DNA of 64,000 nucleotides, from the NCBI GenBank assembly GCA_900175165.2, contig FWWN02000599.1:1-64000 (forward strand). The letters are read 5' to 3'. Under the pieces are notes generated by a model, which was given only the letters and a program-made list of their open reading frames with translations, was not told the origin of the DNA and ran no database searches. This stretch comes from Rhizomucor pusillus. Its lineage: Eukaryota; Mucoromycota; Mucoromycetes; Mucorales; Lichtheimiaceae. Shown here piece after piece: positions 1 through 10,411 of this stretch. Every line of letters begins with the position of its first letter. Within the stretch, counting starts at the first letter, position 1. Made by a program: the position numbers and the translations under genes.

Positions 1-22
1 AAAAAAAAAGAAGAATAAACGA

Positions 23-934
23 TTATTCATTCTCTGCGGATGCTTGCTCATTGTCATCCTTCTTCTCTTCAGTCGTCTTCTTCTTTCGGCCACGCTTCCT
101 GGTTGGCTTTTCAGGCTTCTCTTCTGTCTTTTCCTCCTCCTCTTCGACATTCTTTCTCTTTCTTCCACGCTTCTTGGGAGCCTCTTCTTTTTTCTCTGTT
201 TCAGTTTCGGCCTTCTTCTTTCGACCACCCTTCTTAGTTTCCTTTTTCTCCTTTTCTTCACTGTGATAAACTTGCAGTTAGAGACGAGGGTCCGTGGTTA
301 GATTGAGGAGTTCTTACGTTTCATTGGTTTCTTCCTTTTGAGGGCGATCTTCCTCTGGAACCTCGCCAGCTTCCCATGCACGACGAACTTTGTCAGCGTC
401 CCCGTCACGGAGATCTTCAAATCCTTCGATTTCCTCTGGGCCACTCAACGCATCTTTCATATTCTCAATGACCTTTGGCGTGACACACGTCCTGTGCAAA
501 TCAATCCGGTTCAGGATCATGTCATTGCATTAATATATATATATATATCCTCAACATACCAGTGCTTCCAAGTAGTACTCGAGAAAGAGCCGCTGTCAAT
601 ATCAACTCCAAATCGAAGTTCTCCTTGCTAAGGCGTCCACTCAGCATTGATCAAACCGGTTTTCAAACCCTGTCATGCTATCCTTTGCAATACCTGGATC
701 ACTCTATCCTCTCTGTGGCATAGCTTCTTTGGTCCCTTGCACTTTGCGCGACCACTCTGCAAAAAAGATCGAGTAAATCAACAGGCTCCGGTAGATCTGA
801 CGCGTCAAACGATCAATAGCGAGTCTTACTTTGGCGTACTAGAAACAAGCAAGTAAAGAGAGGTAAACGTGAGAACACTGGGAGGATACATACTTCAGCA
901 CCCGAGAATTGCTCACTTCAATGTGGTATGGCAT
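23..934 (-). CDS. PARP-type zinc finger protein with basic AT-hook-like tail
   Basis: A multi-exon gene whose exons together give one PARP-type zinc finger. The first exon starts MPYHIEVSNSR at 934. The middle exons give SGRAKCKGPKK and then ELRFGVDIDSGS with a following TTWKHW. The next exon (from about 520 down) gives TCVTPKVIENMK and GFEDL, the usual end of the domain, which binds DNA nicks and breaks through a CCHC zinc site in PARP1 and DNA ligase III. The rest is a Lys/Arg/Glu-rich tail with repeated KKRGRKR-type blocks resembling AT-hooks, ending ASAENE at the stop at 23-25. Small fungal proteins consisting of one such finger and a basic tail are known (for example in fission yeast), so a nuclear chromatin or DNA-damage role is likely. 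Exon junctions in 530-840 were placed by eye and are approximate. The domain call is firm; the exact role is inferred. Confidence 0.8.
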
Positions 935-1874
935 TGTGGCGTTCGAAAGTCTGTTCACGGATAAAGAAGAAAGTAGCAGCAGCTTATGCTCCTCATGCAC
1001 AATGGGCTGATGATTTTCACCCCCGCCACTATTTCGAACGTGATCGGTCGTTTCTTTCATCCTCTCTCTCTTTCAACTAATCCCCCACTCGATATTGTCT
1101 TTGGATTTATCATGGCTCCTCAAGGCAACGCTACCGCTGGTGCCACACTGTTGAGGCTATAATTGCATATTTCCTTCCGACGTTTCCGACTGCTGCGAAC
1201 TTTACAAACTGAGACTGATCAGGGCGGACGCCGACAAAGTAGGACCCAACCTCCATGAACTTTTCGGTCGCAAGTCCGCTCAAGTACCCTGATTCAGCTA
1301 CACGGACGCTAAGTAAGAACAAGGGTGTCATTTGGGACGAGCAGACGTTGTTCGATGTAAGGAAACTGGGATATGCCATATCAGCATGAAGTCAAGATGT
1401 TCAACAGGAAACAACTTTGGACGATGACGAACTGTTAGGAATGTTTAATTGCAGAAATAGCCGCATACAAAGAGCAAAATAATCGTAGAAAAATGTTGTC
1501 TGCTGCGTAGTTTGCCAATTACAGTTTCAGCCTTGTTGCTGCTTTGTTATACTGTCCACTGTTTTTTTCGAGGAAGAGGTGTATGATCTTTAAACGAATG
1601 TGAATCAATATAGGTTCAGTTGTATCTTGTAGGTAGCGTTGTATCCAACGCTGTATTTCACATGCAAATGACAGGATCTTCCAGATTTTACCTTCACCTT
1701 ATCTCCTCTAACAGCAATCTGGTAATACAGATAGCTTAATTGCCCGACATCTTCAAATATACACTTTTTCCCAAAAGTAATGTCGAGACTATGAAATTTT
1801 ATAATATATTTATACAGCAAAATTGCAAATTGCAGCGACATTAATTTTTGGAAAAGGTGTACACTTACCGGAAA

Positions 1875-2129
1875 GCATTTCGTCAAAAATCAAATTCGCG
1901 TTCCCCAAAAATAGATGTCGTGTGCTTACAACACTGAGGACTAAATAAATAGGTAAGCGTTTCGGCCTACGTCTTTCTTGTTTCTACCATTTCACACACT
2001 TAAAATACCACACCGAAGCACACATTTCAAAATGTATAACCAGTTTTTCTATGAAGATGGGCAAGGCAACGTCGTTGATGAATATGGCAGGCCTGAGCCC
2101 ATGGACTATCTCGTTGATGAGGAGCTTTA
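1875..2129 (+). repeat. Left arm of 255-bp inverted repeat
   Basis: By direct reading, this arm is the reverse complement of 2229-2483 with one mismatch that I can see (CATTTCGTC against CATTTTGTC). It carries the transposon 5' region and the first ~30 transposase codons in the plus orientation, where the frame ends at the TAG beside the loop. The 99-base spacer (2130-2228) is unique to one orientation and continues the transposase frame of the right arm. Confidence 0.95.
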
Positions 2130-2228
2130 GGATTTGAATCAGGATCTATCCGTAGATCTGACTCGCGATCGCCCTCGAAAGGCATGCTGGTCAACTGCCG
2201 TGTGCGGGAACTTATCGTTTCAAGAGCA

Positions 2229-2483
2229 TAAAGCTCCTCATCAACGAGATAGTCCATGGGCTCAGGCCTGCCATATTCATCAACGACGTTGCCTTGCCCA
2301 TCTTCATAGAAAAACTGGTTATACATTTTGAAATGTGTGCTTCGGTGTGGTATTTTAAGTGTGTGAAATGGTAGAAACAAGAAAGACGTAGGCCGAAACG
2401 CTTACCTATTTATTTAGTCCTCAGTGTTGTAAGCACACGACATCTATTTTTGGGGAACGCGAATTTGATTTTTGACAAAATGC
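2229..2483 (-). repeat. Right arm of 255-bp inverted repeat
   Basis: Reverse complement of 1875-2129. Read on the minus strand it holds an untranslated leader and ATG MYNQFFYEDGQG of the IS630-type transposase. The frame then runs through the loop before it meets the inverted left arm. The near identity of the arms implies recent formation or gene conversion between them. Confidence 0.95.
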
Positions 2484-2859
2484 GACACCAATTTTCACTG
2501 GAGGCGACATTACTTTCCGGGAAGAGTGCACCTTGACAACCATGACAGTGGAATCTCGCTGTGATAACAACTCGTATCTGGCAGATGCTTAACCATTACT
2601 GGTCCACGGCCTTTTAACAGTCAATTGAGATGACAGAGGATAATAACGCCAAAGATAAGGACATCTCTATAAATATAACTGAATGATGGACGAATAAAGA
2701 ACATCATCTTTTTGAGTCTCGTTGACTTATTCGTCCCATGTTTGATATTACAGGTGCAAATTTCCAAGTCCTCCATTTCGTCAATTCGCTTTCCAGGTCT
2801 TGCTACATTTTCATCGTATCAATTCAAGTGAAAGGAATATCACCTTGTTTCCCATCTAA

Positions 2860-2932
2860 ACTTGTTTTTCTTGCCAACTGGTCCATTTTCCGCGTAACCG
2901 GTCCATTAACTGGTCTACTAACTGGTACACTT
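2860..2932. repeat. Short imperfect tandem ACTGGTC-type repeat
   Basis: Four spaced near-copies of AACTGGTCCATT occur: AACTGGTCCATT, AACCGGTCCATT, AACTGGTCTACT and AACTGGTACACT. No coding or structural role is evident. It sits inside the expanded intron. Confidence 0.5.
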
Positions 2933-3429
2933 TTTATTGGTTGTTTTAATAAATTTTAATGAGGTCTAGTTATATCATACTGTTCTATTATGCTGCTTGG
3001 GTTTTTTAATCCGTTATCATACTGTAACATGGCAAGTCGTGACGACACGTAAAAAAAGAAGGTATGCCAAGTGAAGTCAATATACGCAACATCCACATTT
3101 ATTAAGATAAGCTCTTTCAAGGAGACCGTCATCCATTTCCTCGTTCACGCAATTTGGCTGGTCGTTCATGTTCAGATCAGTCATGCTGCAACCTCTTGCA
3201 CCCGATCTCCTCCACTCAGGTCCCACTCAGTGGAGGTTTTGTTGAAGGACTCGATAAAAAGTGTCTCAGTTCATACCCTTATTCCCAGACCGGTCTTTCC
3301 TTTCGTTTCCTTCCTTCTCTTTTTTCTTTCAATTAAATGTTTGCTTCTTATTCTTATTCGGATCTTCAGAGACGATGGATCTCTCAACTGCTTGCAATGT
3401 GTAAAGAAGCACAAATACCCTGGACTTCA

Positions 3430-4020
3430 AAACAACAAGGGATCAAGTTGAAAAAGAGAGCGAACTGATTTGGCGACTGATCGAAGCTCGAGAAAGATTT
3501 GCCGCTGCCGAAATGCATAATACCACTCGCGCCACTCAACCCACTATTTCAGCACTTGCTCAAAGCTTAGTAGCTTTAGATTGGGTTACTAGAAAGGACG
3601 ATTGTCGAGATAACTTTTCTTCTCCTTTAACCCTAAAATAGTTTGGCGTTAAGAGCTTTTATGAACTAACTATAGATGTCTCAGGAAAATCAATTCCGGA
3701 CAGACTTATACATGTACTAAGCGCAGCTTCCTTGATGAGAGGCGATAATTTGAGGAAAATCTGTTTGTCAGGTCTGCAGTGCTATAAGCAACCCAATGAT
3801 ATTGTTGGTCCCACACCTGCTATCATCCTGCTCAACATATCAGTACTAGAGATTAAGAAGGCCATATAATTGCAAGCTAGTCCAGAGGACACCAAACATG
3901 AAAAAGGCTGATGTTTGCAATCTGATGGACTCAGCGCAATTTTCTGGAGGCTTCCGATAGAAAATAATGAATGAGCTGAAAGACGTTGCTGGTAATACTC
4001 AAGGTAAGTAAATATTTCAG
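3430..4020 (+). mobile_element. Decayed Crypton/Ndc10-like recombinase fragment
   Basis: The open stretches on the plus strand read DQVEKESELIWRLIEARERF in a first block. After a TAG near 3640 comes a second block with FGVKSFYELTIDVSGKSIPD, then AASLMRGDNLRKICLSGLQ and GPTPAIILL. The pattern RGDN-R-x-L-x-L followed by GP-P-ILL recalls the Ndc10-like domain of fungal Crypton elements, which belong to the tyrosine-recombinase lineage. No catalytic Arg-His-Tyr set is preserved and several stops interrupt it. I infer an old insertion within the cytochrome c pseudogene intron. The family call rests on a short motif and could be wrong. Confidence 0.45.
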
Positions 4021-4650
4021 TATAGGTAAACTAATTGTACATATCAGTTTATGCTGAAAAACAGCCTTTTTATAGACCTGATTTCGTATCTGGCAATAAT
4101 CGAAAAAGTTTGTCTTGTTGTCCTTGATTTTGCTGGACTTACTACAAACTGCAAAGACCTGAAGCAGTTCATCCGGTAAAATAATAGTAATAACAGTACT
4201 TAATATGAGTGAATATTAATAATGGTGTAATGGTCATGAATAGTGATACTCCTAATCTGGAAAATATCATAGTTGAATCATGCCTAGTGAAAGATATCGC
4301 CCATCATCGGACTAGATTTCGAAAATGGTCAACTCGGGCGCTTTTCCTAGTATCTCGAAAACCCAAAAAAGTAAAACCAGGCCACCAAGATGGCTTTTGT
4401 TGGTTTCAAGAAAGAAAAGGACCGTGCGGACGTTGTTGCATACCGCAAGGTAAGGTCCAACTATGCAGATCTAAGTACCACTCTGATTGATGTATACAAC
4501 AGCCCATACTATCATTTTTGTGGCGACTATGTAGGAAGCCACTGCTTAGACTTAGTTACACCAAAGCGAACCATTATTACTATATGTGACTTCGTTGCCC
4601 GTCCACATCATTGTAAGGGTCATAGAGTTTTACACGAATGAATGAAAGAT

Positions 4651-5706
4651 TTATTGTATAAAGTTACTCTTCTCTGCAACCATGATCACGCCTGTAGCAT
4701 TGATCCAGTCTTTCTCGATAGCCACTTGCTCCTGTACCAGAAGTGTCCTCAATATCGATCTGTGCACTTCGGTATCTTGCAAATTTCTAGGAGAAATGGT
4801 TCCCAATTAGCATGACTCGTCAACCTCACTTAAAGTCCAATCAATCGTACTTACAAAACATAACTAGCAAACTGGAAAAGATTGACTGTTCTGGCATTGA
4901 TGTGGACATTTTTCTGTCCAAATACCTTTTTCGTGCCGTCGAGCATCTCTTTAAAGCCGAACATTGCATGTTCGTGACCGTGATTCATGGGATGATGTTT
5001 CATAGCCCGCTCGAAGAATGTGTTCCATCTCTTGAAGGAATCGACGGACATATCCTGTACCAGCAGCGACGCTATTTCGTGTTCTGGATGTCTATGCGAT
5101 ACCTTGGCAATGTGCAGCAGATCGATTCTATCCATAAACCAGCCGACGGTGCGTTCGTTCAGGGCTTCGAAATCGACATCTTCGATAACAAGGACTCCGT
5201 CTGTCTTCATCAGTTCGCGTGCTTTGCCCAGAGTCTGTCGTAATGAATATATATAATTAAAGCTTTCATCAAGGAGCAGTTTCATGGTTGTAATCTTTTT
5301 ATTACTTACTTCTTCCAAGGAAGCGACGTGATGGAGTGACTTTGTAAAGAGAATGGCATCGAAAAGTTGCTCTTCGGTGCTTATATCGGCTACCGTGGCC
5401 ACACGGTAGTCAACACCACCATCAGTTTTAGCCTTTGCTTGGTTGATTGCAGACTCGGAAGGATCAATAGCTGTAATCTGAATTCTGTCTTGGTATTCCT
5501 TCTTTAACAACTCTGCAAAATATCCAGGACTACATTCTGTTGTCGTTAGTTCTAAGATATCATGCATGAACGTCCTTGATTTCTTACCCGCAGCCAACTT
5601 CGAGCAGCTTGAAATTTCCAGGGAATTTGGAACCCAAAAGGTTTTTGAGGCGTCCCATGAAGGGAATGTGAGCTATAGCAGGGATGGTTTCGTAAGAGGC
5701 GGTCAT
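4651..5706 (-). CDS. Class I SAM-dependent methyltransferase, paralog A
   Basis: Four exons. Exon 1 (5706-5588) starts MTASYETIPAIAHIPF and ends in LLEVGCG, which joins PGYFAELLKKEY of exon 2 to make the SAM-binding motif I (LLEVGCGPG). Exon 2 also holds ITAIDPSESA (motif II acidic residue) and LFDAILFTKSLHHVASLEE (motif III/IV region). Exon 3 carries MKTDGVLVIEDVDFEAL and a His-rich stretch MKHHPMNHGHEHAMF. Exon 4, after a donor at FASYV and an acceptor CTCCTAG, gives NLQDTEVHRSIL and ends WINATGVIMVAEKS then NFIQ. Introns are short with GTAAG donors. The fold is a standard Rossmann methyltransferase; the substrate is unknown. Two paralogs lie at 44.7 and 46.0 kb on the other strand. About 250 residues, a normal family length. 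Confidence 0.85.
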
Positions 5707-6183
5707 CTTTGTTGTTAGGTTTGGAGAACGTACGTCTGTAGCAAGTATTTATAGGCGCGCACAGGCATAACTTGTGCGGTCGGCGCTGTTTCCGATAATC
5801 CGGCGCAGTGTCCGAGAATTTTTGGTCAGATGATATTGAATACCAGTCCTTTCTCAAGTCACTCTGACTGTTATTAATAATCATTTCTTTGTACTTTACG
5901 ATGAATTGAGTAACTCAAGCCGATAATAGAGCAGCAATCATCATATTTACATCCTTTTCCGATGGACTCAGTGGCTATGAGAGAATAAAAGGAGAAGGAG
6001 AAGCCCTCGTGGGAAGCATGATGAATGGAAAGAGTGCTACTATGCAATTCAAGCTTTAAATCTGCAATCTTCCTTCTATGCTTAAACTTGGGGTTCATGA
6101 AAGCTCAAAACAAAAATACTGTCAGTCTTATATTTACAAACTTGGTCATTCGCAGCAGCAAATACATATATGTAACTACTTGT
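5707..6183. other. Intergenic, no recognised feature
   Basis: Upstream region of methyltransferase A and 3' side of the R3HCC1L-like gene. Only short frames without family resemblance are present. Confidence 0.6.
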
Positions 6184-7434
6184 TCAGTCAAAAAATAGCG
6201 ATGCGTTCTTGCGCTCGCGGCGTGCCTGCATCTGTCGTCTGGCTTCCTTCTGATCTATTGTAAATTGTGTCAGTGGCTGTCAGTACAAACTCGCGAGAAG
6301 GAAGGCAATGTACCTCTTGCATTCTTCAGCATTTCCTCTTCTGCTTTTCTTTGCTCTGGAGTACGCACGGGGCTTCTGACCCCTAATGCATTGTGCACGA
6401 GTCGACGCGCAACAACGTTGGTAGTCATGGGTCGTCTTGGAGGAGGAGACTGCGTGCGCGCGTTGTTGTTATTAGCTTTACGTACAGAAAACATGTCAGT
6501 AAATCATGTAATGGAACAATTTCCCTGTGCATCTGGTATCTCACATTTAGCAGAATCGATTGGACCAGTGTATGCAGAAATTTTTGCTTGTGGATTAGAT
6601 AGTGTGCTAAGGTAAGCTTCTCTGGCTTCATTGCACCGGATTAGATATAGGTTGCATTCAACGCAGCTGTGCAAGGTGATAACCAACCAGTTGTTGGGTG
6701 CTCAAATATAATCAGAGCACGGGTATCATGTATCCATTTGATTTTGTATCCTCCTCGTGTATTTTCAAAATCTCGAAACATGCCATGCAAATGGACGGTT
6801 TGGAACGAAGCCGGAAAATCGTAGCAATCGATTACATTCGTGAGGATCTCCAGTTGCCGTGATTCTTCAGCTGTTGTTAAGCACGGAGCTCATAAGTCAA
6901 ATACAATGCATGTTGGAATAGAAGAATGTATTATGGATTACCACTAAGTTCTCGCCGTCGTTCCTTTTCAGCAGGTCGTTGTTTACTGGTCAGCTCCCAT
7001 TCGTCGTCTGACAAGTCTAGTAATTGCTCCCATTCTTCTTTTTCTGAAGCGCTGTCCTCCGGGCTATTCTGCTTGGGTTCTTGTCTTGATGTAGACAACG
7101 GTGCTATGTCCAGCTTCTCAAAGGTTGCACTTAATTCTTCGGTCACATCCAAGTCTTGTTTTTGCTCTTCCGCTTTATCTATTGCAGGCAGCTGACTCGA
7201 AGGTTTCGCATAGTTCTTTCGCTCATTCCTATCTTCGCGATCTTGAGGCTTTAAAGTCGAAGCTGCACTAGATGGAGCTCGGAATTGCCCACGTCCACGA
7301 CGAACGACATCTTCCTTTGAACTTTTCGGTTGTCTTGGTTTCTGCAGCTGTTCTGGACTGCTCTCCGGTGTGCCTCGTCGATGAACTGGTATGTACAATT
7401 GTTTCGATTTCGTTATTTCCGGAAGCTTGTTCAT
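6184..7434 (-). CDS. R3HCC1/R3HCC1L-like RNA-binding protein
   Basis: A multi-exon gene. Exon 1 is low complexity and charged (MNKLPEITKSKQLYIPVHRR, then Arg/Gly/Ser/Glu-rich to ELTSKQRPAEKERRREL). The next exon gives VIDCYDFPASFQTVHLHGMF, GGYKIKWIHDTRALIIFEHP, which matches the degenerate RRM of animal R3HCC1L proteins (ydFP-F-T-DL, KWVDDTHAL-IF). Later exons give AREAYLSTLSNPQAK and a basic tail with PEQRKAEEEMLKNAR and QMQARRERKNASLFFD plus stop at 6184. I chose the ATG at 7434 because the upstream in-frame extension begins only with TTG after a stop. The R3H domain itself is not visible. In metazoans relatives bind RNA or exon-junction proteins; the role here is inferred. Confidence 0.72.
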
Positions 7435-7750
7435 CGTCGCTGTTGCTGCTGAATTGTTGATTCTCTCCAGGTTAACGGACAAAATTTATGCTTTTGAGAA
7501 ATTTATACTTTTTGCAAAGTGCGTATCGAGTGGATGAAAAACTTCCAAACCCGGCAGATAGATCGAATCCCATTGATTGCTTGTTACAAATCTATCTTAC
7601 TTAGATCAGAAGCAGAGATGCATACTACTTTATCTCGAGCTGTTTGTTGGGTCTATCGTTTTCAGTGAAACAATTGGAGTTTCATTTATTCTTATTTGAC
7701 TTTAAGCTACTTAAACACATTGGTAGTTTTGCACAGAATAAGTATTACAG
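7435..7750. other. Intergenic, no recognised feature
   Basis: AT-rich spacer between two genes on the minus strand; it should hold the promoter of the R3HCC1L-like gene and the 3' end of the exchanger gene. No other structure seen. Confidence 0.6.
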
Positions 7751-9509
7751 TTAATACTTATCACTTGGCGTACCGGGATGGTAATAGAAGGCAACAGCAA
7801 TGATCACATACGCAGCCTAGCAACACAAAATGTTTAGTTAGATAGCGGTCTGACCTAGTCCACTCCCGATCTTACCAAAAGCAAAGCTCCTTCCAACCAG
7901 TTGGAACGGGCATCCTGAATCAAGTAGTTTACAATGAGTACGCTAGCGAACAGGATAACAGTTTCAAAATTCTCAAAGAAGAGGGTCATTGGCTCGCCAA
8001 TGATCCATCCGGCGATAACGAGGACGGGGGTGACGAGCAAGCCAATTTGCAGGGAAGAAGACAAGGCAATGCCGATAGAAAGGTTCATCTTGTTCTTCAT
8101 GGCAAAGGTGACAGAGCTAACGTGCTCGGCAGCGCTGCAAAAGATAACTAAGTACATGTGCAAGCGGGGCAATGTATGATCTCTACTTACTTGCCGACAA
8201 TAGGCAACAAAATGATACCAACGAAGGTTTCATTGATGCCCCAATCGGTAACAACGCCTTCAATGCTAATAATATATTCAGTGAAACGATGTGGATTTTG
8301 ACTATCGATCTGGCAAACTTACGCCCCGACAAGGAATTCAGCGTGGAAAGAGACAAGACCAGCAACAACGAGAAGTCTAGATATCAAAAAAGTATTTAGC
8401 TATTGCCGGTAATTGTTTAGGCTTTGTAATAGACTTACGAGACAAGAGAAAAGACAAGAGTGGTTTGGGGGACTTCTTCTTCCTCAGCTTCGTCTTCAAA
8501 CTGAACGCAGTGTCAGTAACAATCCATTACTCTTTTACTTTACGTAACCTACCATTTCAGTGTGGGTCTTCAACTAGGAATACCAACAAAATGATATGGT
8601 CAGTCGCGGGCATCGATATGCAAGCATGATATTTTCATCTTACCTGGAAGAACAAGAAGAGAATGTATACAATGAGAAGCACAATAGCAGTGCCGTGGCT
8701 CAGTGCCAGAACACCAGCCTCGGCATCGTCGGGATCACCAACAGAAGCACTGAATGCAGCGGGAACAAGAAGAGAAAGTACAGTCAATGCAAGCAAAGAG
8801 GAGGATGTTTGAGCAGCTACGTGAATGGTTAGTCTCTTTTGACCGTATTCATGTACTCAGGTCGCATTCAACATACCAATGCCGTTGAAGCTCTGCTCGA
8901 GACGAGTAGCACCTCCGCAGAGGAAGCAGAAGCCAAGGACCTATTGATTGGGCAGATTATGAGTTTCCTATTCAAGTAAGCAACGACGCGGTAATGCTGT
9001 CATACCAAAAGGATGTTCGACAGGATAGAACCAAGGATCGAGGCTAAATTATGCACTGTTGGTCGAAATACTTTGATTCTAGAGTTCAGATAACCACAAA
9101 CCTTGCACAACGCGAATAAGACCTTCCTTCAAGGCCACGATGCCCAAGATAAGTTCAACAGCATTTCCAAAGGTAGCGTTCAACAAGGAGCCGACGGTAG
9201 AGCCAGTGCGCAAGGCGAGTTCTTCAGTAGCTACAAGGACGTATTAGTCTAAGGAAAGTACGCGTGTCTGTAATACGACTTACCAAAGCCGAGGAGTTTG
9301 GCAAGAGGGACGATTGCAATAAAGTTGAGGGAGAAGACAAGGGTGTCAGAAGCACCAGCGAGAGAGAAGCCAATTGCGAGGGGTACAAAGACTAGCAAGA
9401 CGTTAAAGTAAGAGTTGGTCGCAGTGACCTTGAATGAAGACCAGAAAGTGGGAGCATTCTCGGAGGAATGGTGGCTGTTGCCTAGCAGAGGTTGGCTTTC
9501 CTGATTCAT
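7751..9509 (-). CDS. Vacuolar Ca2+/H+ exchanger (VCX1/CAX family)
   Basis: Many small exons assemble into a CAX-family antiporter of roughly 390-420 residues. Start [11 protein letters not shown] at 9509; then hydrophobic helices [16 protein letters not shown] and [17 protein letters not shown]. The first conserved exchanger repeat is [17 protein letters not shown] near 9190. [15 protein letters not shown] follows, then an acidic loop [11 protein letters not shown] after six helices, and the second repeat [19 protein letters not shown] near 8100. The last exon ends [11 protein letters not shown] with the stop at 7751. The two GNA-E motifs are the ion-binding c-1 and c-2 regions of CAX proteins, which export cytosolic Ca2+ into the vacuole using the proton gradient. 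Placement at the vacuole rests on the family. An upstream frame with MPIS begins at TTG, so ATG 9509 was preferred. Confidence 0.92.
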
Positions 9510-10411
9510 TGGGATAGAGATGGGCAAAGGAGCGTGTCTCGAGAAATGCTACTGCATGTAACGCAGCAGAAATGGGTGGGACAAGGACAGCAAGTTTTGC
9601 ATGCGTGTCACCTAACGCTCTGATGAAGGTTTCCTAATTTTATTGAATCGTTCCATCCTGGAATTCGAAAAGCACTAAGGCTGACATCTACGCGTCATGT
9701 GTGTAAACTTGTATACACGTATTTTCTATTACTACTGTTATTAATTAAATGACACTGAGCAATCTGACCCATCCAATTTTTGAACACCAACTTTAATTAC
9801 AAATGCCAAAGCTACTCATTTGCTCTCTGACGACTGTTTATACCCTTTGTCTGGTGTTATCTTCAGCGCATACATGAGTTTGCAGTGGAGTGGTACTGAG
9901 ATCTGCACCCATCAGTCCCAAATTGATGTGCAATGCCGAAGCAGTGTTTCAACCTTGCCAAGACCGACACACTCTTCCCGGAAGTCATTTATCCCTACTT
10001 CCCTCCCGGTCGAAATCGATGTTATAGTAGGGACAAATATGGCATAGCTCAAACCAGGAATGAGCCTTTGTTTATTCTAGTTGACTTTGTGGAAACCCGT
10101 TGTTTGTGACCACCGGGAAGCTTTGTTCGTTGCTCCGAATATCGCCTGGACTGGCTGGCTCCGTCGCAAAGCCCGATACTTCGCATCTGCATTGAGCAAC
10201 AACAACGACGGAACAGCTGTGGCTTGATAATCGAAACCTTCTGCAGGCCAATTGGGTGGTCATGTGTCGCCTTCCCAACTGTCAATCGGTTCGTCGTGAT
10301 GCATGCAGAATGTAACAACTATGTTTACGGATTTTCTGACGCCTTGAAGGCAAAGATGACATGCATATGATGCAGTTTGAGGCCAAGAAATTCGCCGATG
10401 GCTGCCATAAA
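9510..10411. other. Intergenic with an IS630-type terminus scrap
   Basis: No gene was recognised. Around 9968-9990 the sequence CACTCTTCCCGGAAGTCAT resembles the terminus of the IS630-type elements in this window, followed by GGTCGAAATCGATGT as in the copy at 10.4 kb. It looks like a solo or deleted transposon end. Confidence 0.5.

Larger units (their letters stand above)
1852..2537. mobile_element. Fold-back derivative of an IS630/Tc1-mariner element
   Basis: Both halves of this segment are the 5' end of the same transposon. Read on the minus strand from about 2330, the right half encodes MYNQFFYEDGQG, VVDEYGRPEPMDY and on through the loop to ESDLRIDPDS. This matches the N-terminus of the IS630-type transposase near 41.4 kb (VVDEYGCLEPMDY). 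The left half is an inverted copy of the same 5' end. The outer edges carry related termini: right side, read inward, GTGCACTCTTCCCGGAAAG; left side GTGTACACTTACCGGAAAG. The left copy lacks about 30 bases of subterminal sequence with GTCGC motifs. No catalytic domain remains, so it is non-autonomous. It lies inside the large intron of the cytochrome c pseudogene. Confidence 0.85.
1112..4549 (+). pseudogene. cytochrome c pseudogene with a 3-kb transposon-filled intron
   Basis: Pieces of cytochrome c lie in order on one strand: MAPQGNATAG at 1112, CHTVEA soon after, VGPNLHELFGRKSAQVP near 1230, FSYTDA and NKGVIWDEQTLFD up to 1356, YLENPKK at 4351, GTKMAFVGFKKEKD near 4385, and EATA plus stop at 4535-4549. 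Splice sites survive: a GTAAGG donor at 1357 pairs with a TTTTCCTAG acceptor ending at 4350 (intron 2,994 bp), and GTAAGG at 4450 pairs with TGTAG at 4534. Lesions: the N-terminal haem motif CXXCH has lost its first half; the codon after QVP is TGA; a base is inserted after YTDA; the reading frame is disturbed before KVGPN; and a base is inserted around PG/TKM. The product would have carried electrons between complexes III and IV, but this copy cannot bind haem normally. An intact copy presumably lies elsewhere. Confidence 0.88.

Noticed and set aside
2134..2331. 65-codon plus-strand frame in the palindrome
   Set aside because: It is the antisense of the transposase start and exists only because of the inverted repeat.
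9249..9527. Start of the Ca2+/H+ exchanger at MPIS
   Set aside because: That start codon is TTG; the ATG 18 bases downstream (9509) is the likely one.
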